Source: an uncultured Clostridia bacterium (GTDB lineage Bacteria > Bacillota > Clostridia > Peptostreptococcales > Anaerovoracaceae). Taken from it: a DNA stretch of 8,654 bases. Under the pieces are notes generated by a model that was given only the letters and a program-made list of their open reading frames with translations, was not told the origin of the DNA and did not search any database. The translations under genes were made by a program, and so were the position numbers. Within the stretch, counting starts at the first letter, position 1; the number at the start of each line of letters is the position of its first letter. The stretch lies in assembly GCA_934277655.1 (NCBI GenBank), contig CAKQVC010000070.1, positions 1-8,654 of the forward strand. The letters are read 5' to 3'. Shown here in pieces: positions 8,306 to 8,654 of the stretch.

Positions 8306-8542
8306 CGGATGTTATCCATTCTTTGTTTTTCTTGGGAAACGGGGAGGTCGAATCGGAACTTAACAGCGGTTAAGCCCAGTTTCCTCCAAGGTCTCACGTT
8401 TTGGGTAAATGAGAGCTTCACATTGGAACTTAGCCTGAACGTGATTGCTTTTTAGGGAAACAGCTTTAGGCGACAGTCCGGTTCATGAAGCGGCGAACAG
8501 AGCAGGGAGTAAGGAAACCTTACCAGCTCAAAAAAGTTCGTT
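8306..8542 (-). promoter_or_regulatory. long structured 5' leader of the kinase-regulator operon
   Basis: About 237 nt separate the predicted start from the kinase ATG with no convincing ORF. The - strand can form three hairpins. H1 (8500-8529) pairs GAGC/GCTC around GTAAGG-TTT-CCTTAC. H2 (8394-8444) pairs TCACGTT with AACGTGA around an inner AATG/CATT hairpin (8408-8424). H3 (8343-8387) pairs GGAGG with CCTCC around CTTAAC-CGCT-GTTAAG. GGAAAC (8379-8384) could instead pair with GTTTCC (8335-8340), competing with the H3 outer stem. No U-tract terminator was seen, and I do not recognise a known riboswitch core. A regulatory RNA is possible but unproven. Confidence 0.4.
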
Positions 8543-8548
8543 AAAATC

Positions 8549-8577
8549 ATTCTACAATATATGATACGAAAAAGCAA
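8549..8577 (-). promoter_or_regulatory. candidate sigma-A promoter of the kinase-regulator operon
   Basis: On the - strand TTGCTT (8572-8577) and TAGAAT (8549-8554) are separated by exactly 17 bp, inside an AT-rich patch. Predicted start near 8542. The -35 box keeps only the TTG part of consensus, so a modest constitutive promoter is likely. On the opposite strand the same patch contains TATGAT, a possible -10 for a divergent gene, but with a poor -35. Confidence 0.55.
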
Positions 8578-8607
8578 TGACAGGCAGGGCGATTGCGGAG
8601 GAAAACG

Positions 8608-8654
8608 TTGTGTCAGGGAGGAATTGTGTGGGGGATGGATGGAAATAAGGCGGG
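8608..8654 (+). CDS. possible start of a divergent gene, cut by the window edge
   Basis: An open + strand frame begins at TTG (8608), which lies 6 nt after a GGAGG site (8597-8601), and contains in-frame alternatives GTG (8626) and ATG (8635) after a second GGGAGG. Only about 15 codons are visible, so the product cannot be judged. The layout, back to back with the kinase operon across an AT-rich promoter patch, is what makes it worth listing. Confidence 0.25.
   Translation, partial: MCQGGIVWGMDGNKA

Noticed and set aside
8306..8542. Kinase leader as a known riboswitch, T-box or group II intron fragment
   Set aside because: No T-box AGGGTGG motif, no recognisable SAM, TPP, lysine, cobalamin or c-di-GMP core, and no domain V-like hairpin could be identified by eye.
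8461..8554. 32-codon frame on the - strand starting at an ATG overlapping the kinase -10 box
   Set aside because: The ATG lies at or before the predicted transcript start and has no ribosome site.

Overview
The window suggests a Gram-positive anaerobe of the Clostridia/Firmicutes type. The grounds are inferential: purine-rich Shine-Dalgarno sites (GGAGG, AAGGAG), a TTG start, intrinsic hairpin terminators, and protein families (NhaC antiporters, a solute-binding-domain histidine kinase, a sigma-54 activator) that are common together in that group. No species can be named from the sequence alone.

Layout, left to right. The left edge holds the last ~259 codons of a glyceraldehyde-3-phosphate dehydrogenase gene (gap) on the + strand, followed by a possible 31-codon ORF and a strong intrinsic terminator. 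Everything else that is clearly coding lies on the - strand. Reading in the direction of transcription (right to left) it runs: a sigma-A-like promoter and ~237-nt structured leader; a 693-residue sensor histidine kinase; a 456-residue NtrC-type response regulator; a 219-bp regulatory gap with a near-consensus sigma-54 promoter and a palindromic enhancer-like site; two tandem NhaC-family antiporter genes (475 and 502 residues); a long inverted repeat; and a small two-helix membrane protein with a charged tail, convergent with gap. The right edge has a weak hint of a divergent + strand gene.

The central 1.6-8.6 kb reads as one regulatory module. The kinase has an extracytoplasmic SBP_bac_3-type domain and probably detects a small organic solute. 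It would phosphorylate the regulator at Asp56. The regulator carries an intact AAA+ domain with GAFTGA loop and a Fis-type HTH, and would act from the palindrome to open the sigma-54 promoter driving the two antiporter genes. A solute-sensing kinase controlling NhaC proteins suggests that these carriers exchange a solute (as the malate/lactate member MleN does) rather than only Na+ and H+. The most unusual protein feature is a Cys/His-containing insertion in the dimerisation hairpin of the kinase. The most unusual nucleic-acid features are the long kinase leader and the sigma-54 control region.
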